Positions 46,857 through 55,197 of a stretch of DNA of 64,000 bases are shown one piece after another. The notes under the pieces were generated by a model, which was not told where the DNA came from, made no database searches, and saw only the letters and a program-made list of their open reading frames with translations. Numbering within the stretch: the first letter of the stretch is position 1; every line of letters begins with the position of its first letter. This DNA comes from JAWLBM01 sp041687675. GTDB lineage: Bacteria; Pseudomonadota; Alphaproteobacteria; Rhizobiales; Pleomorphomonadaceae. The stretch lies in NCBI GenBank assembly GCA_041687675.1, contig JAWLBM010000015.1:29697-93696 (forward strand), read 5' to 3'. Made by a program: the position numbers and the translations under genes.

Positions 46857-47819
46857 ATGCCCGTTCCCGTTCTCATCACCGGAAAGCCGAACCGTTTCAT
46901 ACGCGAAGGCATCGAGACGCATTTCGAGGCCCACGACCTCGACTCCGCCGCCGATCCGGAGGCGCTGCTGGCCGAGGTCGGCCCGCGCATCCTCGGCATC
47001 GCCAATTGCGGCGCGACCCCGAAGGAGTTGATCGACCGCCTGCCGGCGCTGGAGATCGTCTGCCACTTCGGCGTCGGCTACGACCCGATCGACACCGCCG
47101 CGGCGGCGGCCCGCGGCGTCGTGGTCACCAACACGCCGGACGTCCTGACCGACGAGGTCGCCGACACGGCGATGGGCCTCCTGTTGATGACCGTGCGCGA
47201 ACTCTCCGCCGCCGAGCGCTGGCTGCGCGCCGGCCGCTGGGTCAAGGAGGGTCCCTATCCGCTCACCCGGGGCTCGGTGCGCGGCCGCACCATGGGCATC
47301 CTCGGCTACGGCCGCATCGGCCAGGCGATCGCCCGGCGCGGCGAGGGCTTCGGCCTCAAGATCGCCTACCACAGCCGCCGGAAGGTGGAGGGGGCGCCGC
47401 ACCCCTGGTACCCGAACGCCAGGGCTCTCGCCGAGGCGGTCGACATCCTGATGATCGTGCTGCCCGGCGGCGCGGCCACCACGCACCTCGTCGACGCCCC
47501 GGTGATCGAGGCGGTGGGACCCGAAGGTTTCATCATCAACATCGGCCGCGGCAGCGTGCTCGACGAGGCGGCGCTGGTGGCGGCGCTCGAGGCGGGCAAG
47601 ATCCTCGGCGCCGGGCTCGACGTGTTCGAGAACGAGCCGGAGGTGCACCCGGGGCTGATGACCCGCGACGACGTCGTGCTGCTGCCCCACGTCGCCTCCG
47701 CCTCGGAGAAGACCCGCGGCGACATGGCGGCCCTGCAGGTGGCCAACCTCGTCTCCTGGTTCGAGGGCAAGGGCCCGGTCACGCCGGTGCCCGAGACGCC
47801 GGTCCCGGCCGTCCGCTGA
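46857..47819 (+). CDS. D-isomer-specific 2-hydroxyacid dehydrogenase
   Basis: A 320-residue NAD(P)-dependent dehydrogenase. The nucleotide motif is MGILGYGRIGQAIARRG. The catalytic triad is Arg in IINIGRGSVLDE, Glu in DVFENEPEVHPGL and His in LLPHVASASE. Length and the VCHFGVGYDPIDT region match glyoxylate/hydroxypyruvate reductases (GhrB-like). With the KDPG-type aldolase it probably acts in sugar-acid or 2-oxo-acid turnover. The ATG at 46857 follows GAAGGAAGAC. It lies between lacI and the aldolase. Confidence 0.88.
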   Translation: MPVPVLITGKPNRFIREGIETHFEAHDLDSAADPEALLAEVGPRILGIANCGATPKELIDRLPALEIVCHFGVGYDPIDTAAAAARGVVVTNTPDVLTDEVADTAMGLLLMTVRELSAAERWLRAGRWVKEGPYPLTRGSVRGRTMGILGYGRIGQAIARRGEGFGLKIAYHSRRKVEGAPHPWYPNARALAEAVDILMIVLPGGAATTHLVDAPVIEAVGPEGFIINIGRGSVLDEAALVAALEAGKILGAGLDVFENEPEVHPGLMTRDDVVLLPHVASASEKTRGDMAALQVANLVSWFEGKGPVTPVPETPVPAVR

Positions 47820-47930
47820 CCCGGCCCCGGGGACGCGCCTTGCCAACGGCGGCCGGGCGCGCTACCCGATGCGGTGCCGCGCCACGCGCATGCGTATGGC
47901 GCATGGATGCCCCATCTCGAGGGAAGAGCC

Positions 47931-48563
47931 ATGACCGATACGCAGGCCCTGATCGCGGTTCTCCGACGCGCCCCGGTGGTTCCCGTGCTGATCGTCGACC
48001 GGGTCGAGGACGCCGCCCCGCTCGGCCGGGCGCTGGTGGCCGGCGGCCTGCCGGCCCTCGAGGTGACGCTGCGCACCCCGGCTGCGCTCGACGCGATCCG
48101 GGCGATGTCGGAGATCGAGGGCGGCGTCGTCGGCGCCGGCACCATCCTCGAGCCGGCCCAGGCCCGCGAGGCGGTCGCCGCGGGCGCCAGGTTCCTCGTC
48201 AGCCCCGGGGCGACGCCGGCTGTGCTCGACGCGGCGCTCGAGCTCGGCGTTCCCCTGCTGCCGGGCGTCGCCACCGTGAGCGAGGCGATGATGGCCCGGG
48301 AGAGGGGCTACCGGGTGATGAAGTTCTTCCCGGCCGGCCCCGCCGGCGGCCCCACCTACCTGAAGGCGCTGGCCTCGCCGCTGGCCGACGTCAGCTTTTG
48401 CCCGACCGGCGGCGTCACCCTCGACAACGCGCGCGACTACCTGAAGCTGCCGAACGTCATCTGCGTCGGCGGCTCCTGGGTGGCGCCGGCCGATGCGGTG
48501 AAGGCCGGCGACTTCGCGCAGGTGGAAGCCCTCGCCCGCGAGGCCGCGGCACTGAGGGGCTGA
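47931..48563 (+). CDS. eda: KDPG/KHG (Eda-type) aldolase
   Basis: A 210-residue class I aldolase cleaving 2-keto-3-deoxy-6-phosphogluconate to pyruvate and glyceraldehyde-3-phosphate. The Schiff-base lysine is in YRVMKFFPAG. Other signatures are LPALEVTLRTPAALDAI (catalytic Glu), VVGAGTILEPAQAREAV, FLVSPGATPAVLDAAL and CPTGGVTLDNARDYLKLPNV. The start at 47931 (MTDTQALIA) has GAGGGAAGAG upstream; the frame opens earlier at 47874 but without a site. It ends the lacI-dehydrogenase-aldolase cluster. Confidence 0.93.
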   Translation: MTDTQALIAVLRRAPVVPVLIVDRVEDAAPLGRALVAGGLPALEVTLRTPAALDAIRAMSEIEGGVVGAGTILEPAQAREAVAAGARFLVSPGATPAVLDAALELGVPLLPGVATVSEAMMARERGYRVMKFFPAGPAGGPTYLKALASPLADVSFCPTGGVTLDNARDYLKLPNVICVGGSWVAPADAVKAGDFAQVEALAREAAALRG

Positions 48564-48637
48564 GCCGCGGCGAGCCTTGCAGGTCAGGGCCCGAACGCCC
48601 AGATCAGGGGGATAGCTTCCGATCGAAAGGGCAAGCC

Positions 48638-49417
48638 GTGTTCGACGCCAAGAAACTTCTCGACCAGGTCCTCTCCGGGGTGCAGAGCCAGGCCGGCGGG
48701 GTGCAGCAGCCGGGCGAGAGCCTCGGCGACACCGCGAAGCGCTACCTCGGGCAGGGGGCGTCGGGATCGGGCCTCTCCGGCCAGGGCGGCGGGCTTGCCA
48801 CCGGCGCGCTCGCCGGCGGCGTGATCGGCCTGCTGCTCGGCTCCAAGAAATCGCGCAAGACCGTCGGCAAGTTCGGCGGCAGCGCGGTGAAGCTCGGCGG
48901 CCTCGCTCTCGTCGCCGGCCTCGCCTACAAGGCCTGGACCAGCTACCAGCAGCAGCAGGGGGCGAGCGCGCCGCCCGCGGCCGCCGCCCGCGGCCCCGGC
49001 CTCCTCGAGCCGCCGAGGGAGAGCCCGTTCCATCCGGCCGCGGGGCCCGGGGGCGCCGACGCCCGCGCCGCCGACTTCCTCGTCGCCATGATCTCCGCCG
49101 CCAAGGCCGACGGGCACATCGACCCGGAGGAGCAGGCCCGCATCTTCGGCCGCCTCGAGGACTTCGGCCTCGACGAGAGCGCCCGCGCCTTCGTCATGGA
49201 CGAAGTCCGCGCGCCGCTCGACGTGGAGCGGATCGTGCGGATGGCCTCGACGCCCGCCGTCGCCGCGGAACTCTACGCCGCCTCGCTGCTGGCAATGGAC
49301 CCGGACACGCCCGCCGAGCGCGCCTATCTCGACCTCCTCGCCGCCCGCCTGGGGCTCGACAGGTCGCTCGCCGCCGAGATCGAGCGGGCGGCCGAGGCCG
49401 CCGCCGCGGAGGCCTGA
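48638..49417 (+). CDS. DUF533 (TerB-like) protein
   Basis: A 259-residue protein if translation begins at the GTG at 48638 (FDAKKLLDQVLSG), preceded by AAAGGG. The start resembles those of DUF533 proteins. A Gly/Ser/Gln-rich region and one hydrophobic segment (GALAGGVIGLLLGS and VKLGGLALVAGLAYKAW) precede a helical TerB-like domain (about 150-250: FLVAMISAAKADGHIDPEEQARI, then AYLDLLAARLGL). Function is unknown; the domain resembles tellurite-resistance TerB and may sit at the membrane. It ends 10 bp from the convergent kinase. Confidence 0.82.
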   Translation: MFDAKKLLDQVLSGVQSQAGGVQQPGESLGDTAKRYLGQGASGSGLSGQGGGLATGALAGGVIGLLLGSKKSRKTVGKFGGSAVKLGGLALVAGLAYKAWTSYQQQQGASAPPAAAARGPGLLEPPRESPFHPAAGPGGADARAADFLVAMISAAKADGHIDPEEQARIFGRLEDFGLDESARAFVMDEVRAPLDVERIVRMASTPAVAAELYAASLLAMDPDTPAERAYLDLLAARLGLDRSLAAEIERAAEAAAAEA

Positions 49418-49427
49418 TCCCCCCGGA

Positions 49428-51482
49428 TCAGCCGGAGGTGTCCTTCGGAAGGGCCGCGAGGACGTCCGCCGGCCGGAACGGCTTGCCGATCACCGGGCAG
49501 CCGTCGAGGCGATCGGCGGGCGTGTTGCCGAGGTGGTCGCCGGTGACGAAGACGAAGGGGACCCTCGCGTGATCGCCGCGCTGCTTCAGCGCCTGGCGGA
49601 ACGACGGGCCGTCCATCCGCGGCATCTTGAGGTCGCAGAAGATCGCGTCGAAGCGCTGCCCTGCGGTCCGCTCCAGCGCCTCGAGCCCGCTCTCGGCCGT
49701 GGTCACCCGGTGGCCGGCGCGGGCGAGGACGTCGGAGAGCAGCAGCGCCACCTCGGGCTCGTCGTCCACCACCAGGACGGCGAGGCCGGACGCGGACGCC
49801 GGCTCGTCCCTGACCGGGGCGGGATCCGCGCCCGCCTTCGACGCCGTCGGCAGCGCCATGGTGAAGCGCGCGCCGCCTGCGGCGAGGTTCTCCGCCGAGA
49901 GCGTGCCGCCGTGGCCGGCCACCATGCCGTAGCTCACCGCCAGCCCGACGCCGGTGCCGACCCCCACCGGCTTGGTGGTGAAGAAGGGCTCGAAGATCCG
50001 CGGCATCACCTCCGGCGGGATCCCCGGCCCGCTGTCCTCCACCTCGACCAGCACCATGCCGGTCGCCGCGTCGGCGCGGGTGCGCACGAGGAGGCGCCGC
50101 GCGCCATCGGCTCCCTCCATCGCCTGCACGGCGTTGATCGTCAGGTTGACGAGCACCTGCACCATCTGGTCGCCGTCGGCCATCACCTCGGGAAGGTCCG
50201 GGGAAAGGTCGAGTTCCACCGCGGCGCCGCTGGTCCGGGCCGCGTAGCCGACGATCTCCAGCGCCGAGAGCACCACTTCGCCGAGCCGGGTCGGCCGCCG
50301 GTCGGACGGGGTCTGGCGGGCCATCTTGAGGAAGGTCTGCGAGATCCGGCCGCAGCGCTCCGCCGCCTCGCGCAGGCGGCGGAGCTGGTCGCACTGGCGC
50401 GGGTCCTCGCAGTCCTCCTCCAGCATGATCGCCCGGCCGACCACCACGGAGAGAGGGTTGTTGAGCTCGTGGGCAATGCCGGCGAGCAGCGACCCGAGCG
50501 CCGACATCTTCTCCGACTGGTAGAGCGCGTTGCGCTGGCGCGCCGCCTCCGCCTCCGCCGCCTTGCGCTCGGTGAGGTCGCGCACATAGGCGACGAACAG
50601 CCGCCGCCGCTCGACGACGATCTCGGTGACCGTGAGTTCGATCGGCATCAGCGAGCCGTCGGCGCGGCGGCCCTCCGTCTCCACCCGCCGGTTGAGCATG
50701 CGCGACTGGCCGCCGGCGAGGTAGCGGTTGAACCCGTGGGCGTGGGCGGCGCGGTGGTGCTCGGGCACGATGCAGGCGCCGATGTGCCGCCCCAGAACGT
50801 CGGCCCGGCGCATGCCGAACATCGACTCCGCCGCCGGGTTGAACTCGAGAACGCAGCTCGCCTCGTCGATGACGACGATGCCGTCGAGCGCCGCGCGCAG
50901 CATGGCGAGCCGGCTCGCCTCGCTCATGACGAGGCTCGATCCGGACAGCTCTATGGCGTTGCCGATCAGGAAGGCGACCGATTCCAGCACCGAGCGCTCG
51001 CCGCCGGTCCAGTCCCGCTCGCGCGCGCAGTCGTCGACCCCGACGTGCCCCCACCAGTTGCCGTTGACCATGATGGGGATCGACAGGAAGGACTTGATCC
51101 GCTGGAACTCGAAGTCCTCGCGCAGATAGCCCTCGAGCTCGCGGGTATGGCCGGAAATGCTCTCGCCCCGCCGCCGCCGCTCCGTCCAGTCGGCGAACAG
51201 CGGATCGGCGCTGACCGCCTCGTCGGTGTTGCGCGGATCCTCGGTGAGGCTGTGCAGCCCCTCGCCAGCCCAGTCGAAGCGACAGGTCTGGCCGAGGCCG
51301 ACGCCCGGGACCTCGTGGATCTGGAAGACATAGACCCGGTCCACCGCCAGCCGCCGGCCGATCAGCGCCAGCACGTCGCCCATCCGCGCGGTCCAGTCGC
51401 GGTCCCCCCGCAGGATGCGGACCACCTCGGCGATGACCCCGGCGAGGTGGTCGCCGGGCTGGACCGGCGCGTGCTCGTTCAT
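49428..51482 (-). CDS. Soluble GAF-PAS hybrid histidine kinase
   Basis: A 684-residue kinase with no membrane segment. Domains in order: GAF (about 20-180, containing FLSIPIMVNGNWWGHVGVD), PAS (about 190-305, ALDGIVVIDEASCVLEFNPAAESMFG, ending YVRDLTERK), HisKA with H338 in LLAGIAHELNNPLSVV, HATPase (N-box INAVQAM, G-boxes VEDSGPGIPP and GVGTGVGLAVSYG) and a C-terminal receiver with D617 in AIFCDLKMPRMDG. It is a cytosolic sensor; the ligand is unknown. It overlaps the upstream OmpR-type regulator gene by 4 bp (ATGA), so the pair is translationally coupled. The terminal receiver suggests a phosphorelay or self-modulation. Confidence 0.92.
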   Translation of the reverse strand: MNEHAPVQPGDHLAGVIAEVVRILRGDRDWTARMGDVLALIGRRLAVDRVYVFQIHEVPGVGLGQTCRFDWAGEGLHSLTEDPRNTDEAVSADPLFADWTERRRRGESISGHTRELEGYLREDFEFQRIKSFLSIPIMVNGNWWGHVGVDDCARERDWTGGERSVLESVAFLIGNAIELSGSSLVMSEASRLAMLRAALDGIVVIDEASCVLEFNPAAESMFGMRRADVLGRHIGACIVPEHHRAAHAHGFNRYLAGGQSRMLNRRVETEGRRADGSLMPIELTVTEIVVERRRLFVAYVRDLTERKAAEAEAARQRNALYQSEKMSALGSLLAGIAHELNNPLSVVVGRAIMLEEDCEDPRQCDQLRRLREAAERCGRISQTFLKMARQTPSDRRPTRLGEVVLSALEIVGYAARTSGAAVELDLSPDLPEVMADGDQMVQVLVNLTINAVQAMEGADGARRLLVRTRADAATGMVLVEVEDSGPGIPPEVMPRIFEPFFTTKPVGVGTGVGLAVSYGMVAGHGGTLSAENLAAGGARFTMALPTASKAGADPAPVRDEPASASGLAVLVVDDEPEVALLLSDVLARAGHRVTTAESGLEALERTAGQRFDAIFCDLKMPRMDGPSFRQALKQRGDHARVPFVFVTGDHLGNTPADRLDGCPVIGKPFRPADVLAALPKDTSG

Positions 51483-52258
51483 CGGTCGCTCCTGCCGGGC
51501 TCGAAGATGTAGCCGCTGCCGCGCACGGTGCGGATCACCTGCGGGCGCGAGGGATCCTCCTCGACCTTGCGCCTGAGCCGGGAGATGCGGATGTCGATCG
51601 ACCGGTCGAAGGCCTCCGCGTCGCGGCCATGGGCGAGGTCGAGCAGCTGGTCGCGGCTCAGCACCCGGCCGGGCCGCTGCGCGAAGGCCTGCAGCAGGTC
51701 GAACTCCATCGCGGTGACGGCGATCTCCTCGCCGCTCATCGCGTAGACCTTGCGGGCATCGAGGTTCAGGGTGCAGCGGCCGAAGCGGACCTCCCGGCCG
51801 AGGCTCCCGCCTGCCCCGCCGGAGACGGCGCCCGGCAGGCGACGGACGAGGCTGCGGACCCTGGCGAGCAGTTCGCGGGGATCGAAGGGCTTCATCACAT
51901 AGTCGTCGGCGCCGACCTCGAGACCGATGATGCGGTCGACCGCCTCGACCCTCGCGGTGAGCATGATTATGCCGACGTTGCTGGTGCGGCGGAGCTCCGA
52001 GGCGAGGGTCAGGCCGTCCTCGCCGGGCATGTTGAGGTCCATCACCACCACGTGCACCGGCCGCTCCGCCATGACGCGGCGCAGCTCCTGGCCGCCGGAG
52101 GCGGTGCTGACGGCGAACTCGTGGCGGACCAGGTAGTCGCGCAGGAGGTCGCGGATCTCGGGCTCGTCGTCCACCACCAGGACGTGCACAGCCTGGCCGC
52201 CCGCAGGCGACGCCGCCGCGGTCCGCGCCGCAGTCGTTCCGGATCCCCCGTCACTCAT
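51479..52258 (-). CDS. OmpR/PhoB-family response regulator
   Basis: A 259-residue regulator. Receiver: VLVVDDEPEIRDLL, phosphoacceptor D74 in VVMDLNMPGEDG, Lys in YVMKPFDPRELLARV. A linker holding GGAGGSLGREVRF leads to the winged-helix output domain (MEFDLLQAFAQRPGRVLSRDQLL, then DRSIDIRISRLRRKVEEDPSRPQVIRTVRG-type end, GSGYIFEPG). The N-terminal 23 residues are Ala/Gly-rich and unusual. It is the first gene of a two-gene unit with the hybrid kinase. Direct repeats of TGAAACA upstream (52305-52345) are possible binding sites for self-regulation. Confidence 0.93.
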   Translation of the reverse strand: MSDGGSGTTAARTAAASPAGGQAVHVLVVDDEPEIRDLLRDYLVRHEFAVSTASGGQELRRVMAERPVHVVVMDLNMPGEDGLTLASELRRTSNVGIIMLTARVEAVDRIIGLEVGADDYVMKPFDPRELLARVRSLVRRLPGAVSGGAGGSLGREVRFGRCTLNLDARKVYAMSGEEIAVTAMEFDLLQAFAQRPGRVLSRDQLLDLAHGRDAEAFDRSIDIRISRLRRKVEEDPSRPQVIRTVRGSGYIFEPGRSDR

Positions 52259-52304
52259 CGGATGCCCCTCGCGCGAGGTTCGCTTTCACCTCATCGCGAA
52301 ACAA

Positions 52305-52345
52305 TTGAAACACGAAAGGGCGTCCGTCGGCAAACATATGAAACA
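52305..52345. promoter_or_regulatory. TGAAACA direct repeats upstream of the OmpR-type regulator
   Basis: TTGAAACA (52305-52312) and ATGAAACA (52338-52345) are direct repeats 33 bp apart, about three helical turns, in an AT-rich segment between divergent genes. OmpR-family regulators bind direct repeats. No experimental link is available from sequence. Confidence 0.35.
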
Positions 52346-52418
52346 TACGATCCATAAAAGGAGCGTCATCAGTCGCGTGAACAGACCTTAAAAGCCACTC
52401 CCGCCGGGAGAAACCGCC

Positions 52419-52709
52419 ATGACCAGACCGCTTCCCACCCGGTTCGCCTCTCTAGCCTTCGTCGTCGCCGCGGCCGTCGTCGCGGGCGGAATGGTGCCCC
52501 GCGTCGCCGACCGATTCGCCGCCGTGCCGACGCCCGCCGTCGCCGCCGAAGTCGACGCCTGCGCCGGGGCGATCTATCCCTACCTGCCCGCCGAGTGCCT
52601 CACCTCGGCGGACGGTTCGCCCGTCCCGGAGGTGCGCTGGATCACCATCGAGACCCGCATCGGCGACAACGAATCGGCCCTGACCACGCGCCCGGTCCTC
52701 GTCGACTGA
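52419..52709 (+). CDS. Small secreted protein of unknown function
   Basis: A 96-residue protein with an N-terminal signal peptide (FASLAFVVAAAVVAGGMVP or a longer hydrophobic stretch to about residue 42, VAAEV). The mature part DACAGAIYPYLPAECL has two cysteines that could pair, and then ITIETRI. Similar short secreted proteins with a D-A-C-x-x-x-x-W/Y-P motif occur in this lineage; I recall no function. It is preceded by GGGAG in CCGCCGGGAGAA and is divergent from the two-component genes. A strong hairpin follows. Confidence 0.6.
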   Translation: MTRPLPTRFASLAFVVAAAVVAGGMVPRVADRFAAVPTPAVAAEVDACAGAIYPYLPAECLTSADGSPVPEVRWITIETRIGDNESALTTRPVLVD

Positions 52710-52836
52710 CTGGGTCGCGCCTCGTTCATTTCAGCACGTAGTCAGACTTGCGTACCCATTTCCCTCGCTTTCGTCCCCGTCTCCGGGGCGGGGCGGAAGC
52801 CGCGGACGGCGCCGTTCCCCCGGCAACGCCGCACCG

Positions 52837-52882
52837 ACGCCACGGCCGCCAGCATTTCCGGCGGCCGTGGCGTTGCGATTTT
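52837..52882 (+). terminator. Long hairpin and T-run after the small secreted gene
   Basis: A perfect 14-bp inverted repeat (52837-52850 with 52860-52873) with a 9-nt loop is followed by TGCGATTTT. It lies about 130 bp after the stop at 52709, so it probably ends that transcript. Confidence 0.7.
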
Positions 52883-53416
52883 CAGGCCTCCGCCAACCGT
52901 CGGGGGGCATGCGGGTCCAGCCAAGATCCCCTTCGACCTGATCGATGAGGCCGGCTCGGAAACACCTTCCAGGGGGGCGTCGGAAGTCGCCGATGGCCAA
53001 ACGGGCCTTTCACAGGTCGAAACGCGGCTCCTCTCCGGGCGACAATTCTATACCGCTACCAGCGCGTTAGCCTGTCCGACCGACAGCGAATAGGCCGAAA
53101 GGCTCGACAAATCCGGCGGGATCTGCAAAAATACCACATCGTACGGATTCACTGCGACGACCCATCCGGCGCCAGCCGGGGCGGGGCGTCGCCTTTCGAC
53201 CCCTTGGCGGGTCACCAGCGGGACGCGCCGCCGACCGGCGGCGCAGCCATCGAAACCCGGTCCACCGGGAAGAAAGCCAGTGCCGTTTCCCGCCCGCGAG
53301 GCGGGGTCGATGGCCCCGGGTCGCCCCGGGGCAGCGGCGAAGCCGTTCCGGGAACCTGCCCGGCCCGGCGCGGCTTTCTCCTTCGTCCCGCGAGGAAGGT
53401 CACAGAAGGAGCCCAC
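52883..53416. other. Intergenic region upstream of the NAGGN operon
   Basis: No gene is supported; open frames here are GC-rich with no family resemblance. An AT-richer patch (about 53043-53145, e.g. ATTCTATACCG, CTGCAAAAATACCAC) may hold the promoter of the osmolyte genes. AAGGAG (53406-53411) is the ribosome site for the first gene. Confidence 0.45.
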
Positions 53417-55192
53417 ATGTGCGGTTTTTGCGGAGAGGCGCGGTTCGACGGCAAGCCGGCCGGGACGGCGTCCACCGAGGCGATGGCCGACGCGCTCGCG
53501 TCGCGCGGCCCCGATGATTCGGGCGTGCTCGCCCGCGGCCGGGTGACGCTCGGCCACCGGCGGCTGAGCATCATCGACCTTTCGGCCCGCGCCGAACAGC
53601 CCATGACCGACCCGGACCTCGGCCTCTCGATCGCCTTCAACGGCTGCATCTACAACTACCGGGACCTGCGCGCCGAGCTCGAGGGGCTCGGCTACCACTT
53701 CTTCTCGGGCGGCGATACCGAGGTGATCCTCAAGGCCTGGCACGCCTGGGGCACCGACTGCGTCCGCCGCTTCAACGGCATGTTCGCCTTCGCGATCCAC
53801 GAGCGCGAGTCCGGCCGCCTGGTGCTCGCCCGCGACCGCTTCGGCATCAAGCCGCTCTACCTCGCCGAGACCGGCGACGCTCTGCTGTTCGCCTCCTCGC
53901 TGCCGGCGCTGGTGAGGACCGGGCGGGTCGACACCTCGATCGACCGGGTGGCGCTGCAGTTCTACATGACCTTCCACGCCGTCGTGCCGGCGCCGCGGAC
54001 GATCCTCGCCGGGGTGCGCAAGCTGCCGCCGGCCACGATCCGCATCGTCGACGCGGACGGCACCAGCCGCGACGAGGTCTACTGGCGGCTCTCCTTCGAT
54101 CGTTCCGAGGCCGACGAGAACCGCTCCGAGGCCGAGTGGCAGGACCTGCTGCTCGAGGAACTGCGCGGCGCCGTCGGCCGGCGGATGATCGCCGACGTGC
54201 CGGTCGGCGTGCTGCTCTCCGGCGGGCTCGATTCCAGCCTCATCGTCGGCCTGCTCGCCGAGAGCGGCCAGTCCGGCCTCGAGACCTTCTCGATCGGCTT
54301 CGAGGAGGCGCACGGCGAGAAGGGCGACGAGTTCCGCTACTCCGACCTGATCGCCGAGCACTTCGGCACCACCCACCACAAGATCTTCGTGCCCGAGGCC
54401 GAGATGGTGGAGAACCTGCCCGGGGCGATCCGGGCGATGTCGGAGCCGATGGTCTCCTACGACAACGTCGCCTTCTACCTGCTCTCCCGCGAGGTCTCCA
54501 AGCGGGTGAAGGTGGTGCTCTCCGGCCAGGGCGCCGACGAGATCTTCGGCGGCTACCACTGGTACCCGCCGCTCGCCGGCTCGAACGATCCGGTCGGCGA
54601 ATACGCCCGCCGCTTCTTCGACCGCGACCGCGAGACCCTCGCCTCCCACCTCTCGCCCGAGTGGGACATCGGCGAGGACGAGGCGCACGCCTTCGTCGCC
54701 TCGCACTTCGCGGGCGCCGGCGCCGACGACCCGGTCGACAAGGCGCTCCGGCTCGACAGCACGGTGATGCTGGTCGACGACCCGGTAAAGCGCGTCGACA
54801 ACATGACGATGGCCTTCGGCCTGGAGGCCCGGGTGCCCTTCCTCGACCACTGCCTCGCCGAGCTCGCCGGCCGCATTCCCGCGCGCCACAAGCTCGCCCA
54901 GGGCGGCAAGGGCATCCTCAAGGAGGTTGCCCGAAGGGTCATCCCGCACGGGGTGATCGACCGCGAGAAGGGCTACTTCCCGGTGCCGGGCCTGAAGTAC
55001 ATCGAGGGCGCGCGGCTCGACTTCGTCCGCGATGCGCTGTCCAGCCGCGCGGCGCGCGAGCGCGGCCTCTTCCGCGAGGACTACCTCGAGCGCCTCTATG
55101 CCGACCCGCGGTCGGCGATCACTCCGCTGCGCGGCTCGGAACTCTGGCAGGTCGGCCTGCTGGAGCTCTGGCTGCAGGCGCAGGGCGTGTGA
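53417..55192 (+). CDS. asnO: N-acetylglutaminylglutamine amidotransferase (asparagine-synthetase-like)
   Basis: A 591-residue class II amidotransferase. Cys2 (MCGFCGEARFDG) is the glutaminase nucleophile. The N-terminal domain has LGHRRLSIIDLS and FNGCIYNYRDLRAELE; the synthetase domain has the ATP loop LLSGGLDSSLIVGLLA and the GQGADEIFGGYHWYP motif. Together with the next two genes it forms the conserved trio for the osmolyte N-acetylglutaminylglutamine amide (NAGGN), described in Sinorhizobium and Pseudomonas. It is preceded by AAGGAG, and its start is at the catalytic Cys as it must be. Expected to be osmotically induced, though no promoter could be defined. Confidence 0.92.
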   Translation: MCGFCGEARFDGKPAGTASTEAMADALASRGPDDSGVLARGRVTLGHRRLSIIDLSARAEQPMTDPDLGLSIAFNGCIYNYRDLRAELEGLGYHFFSGGDTEVILKAWHAWGTDCVRRFNGMFAFAIHERESGRLVLARDRFGIKPLYLAETGDALLFASSLPALVRTGRVDTSIDRVALQFYMTFHAVVPAPRTILAGVRKLPPATIRIVDADGTSRDEVYWRLSFDRSEADENRSEAEWQDLLLEELRGAVGRRMIADVPVGVLLSGGLDSSLIVGLLAESGQSGLETFSIGFEEAHGEKGDEFRYSDLIAEHFGTTHHKIFVPEAEMVENLPGAIRAMSEPMVSYDNVAFYLLSREVSKRVKVVLSGQGADEIFGGYHWYPPLAGSNDPVGEYARRFFDRDRETLASHLSPEWDIGEDEAHAFVASHFAGAGADDPVDKALRLDSTVMLVDDPVKRVDNMTMAFGLEARVPFLDHCLAELAGRIPARHKLAQGGKGILKEVARRVIPHGVIDREKGYFPVPGLKYIEGARLDFVRDALSSRAARERGLFREDYLERLYADPRSAITPLRGSELWQVGLLELWLQAQGV

Positions 55193-55197
55193 CCGGG

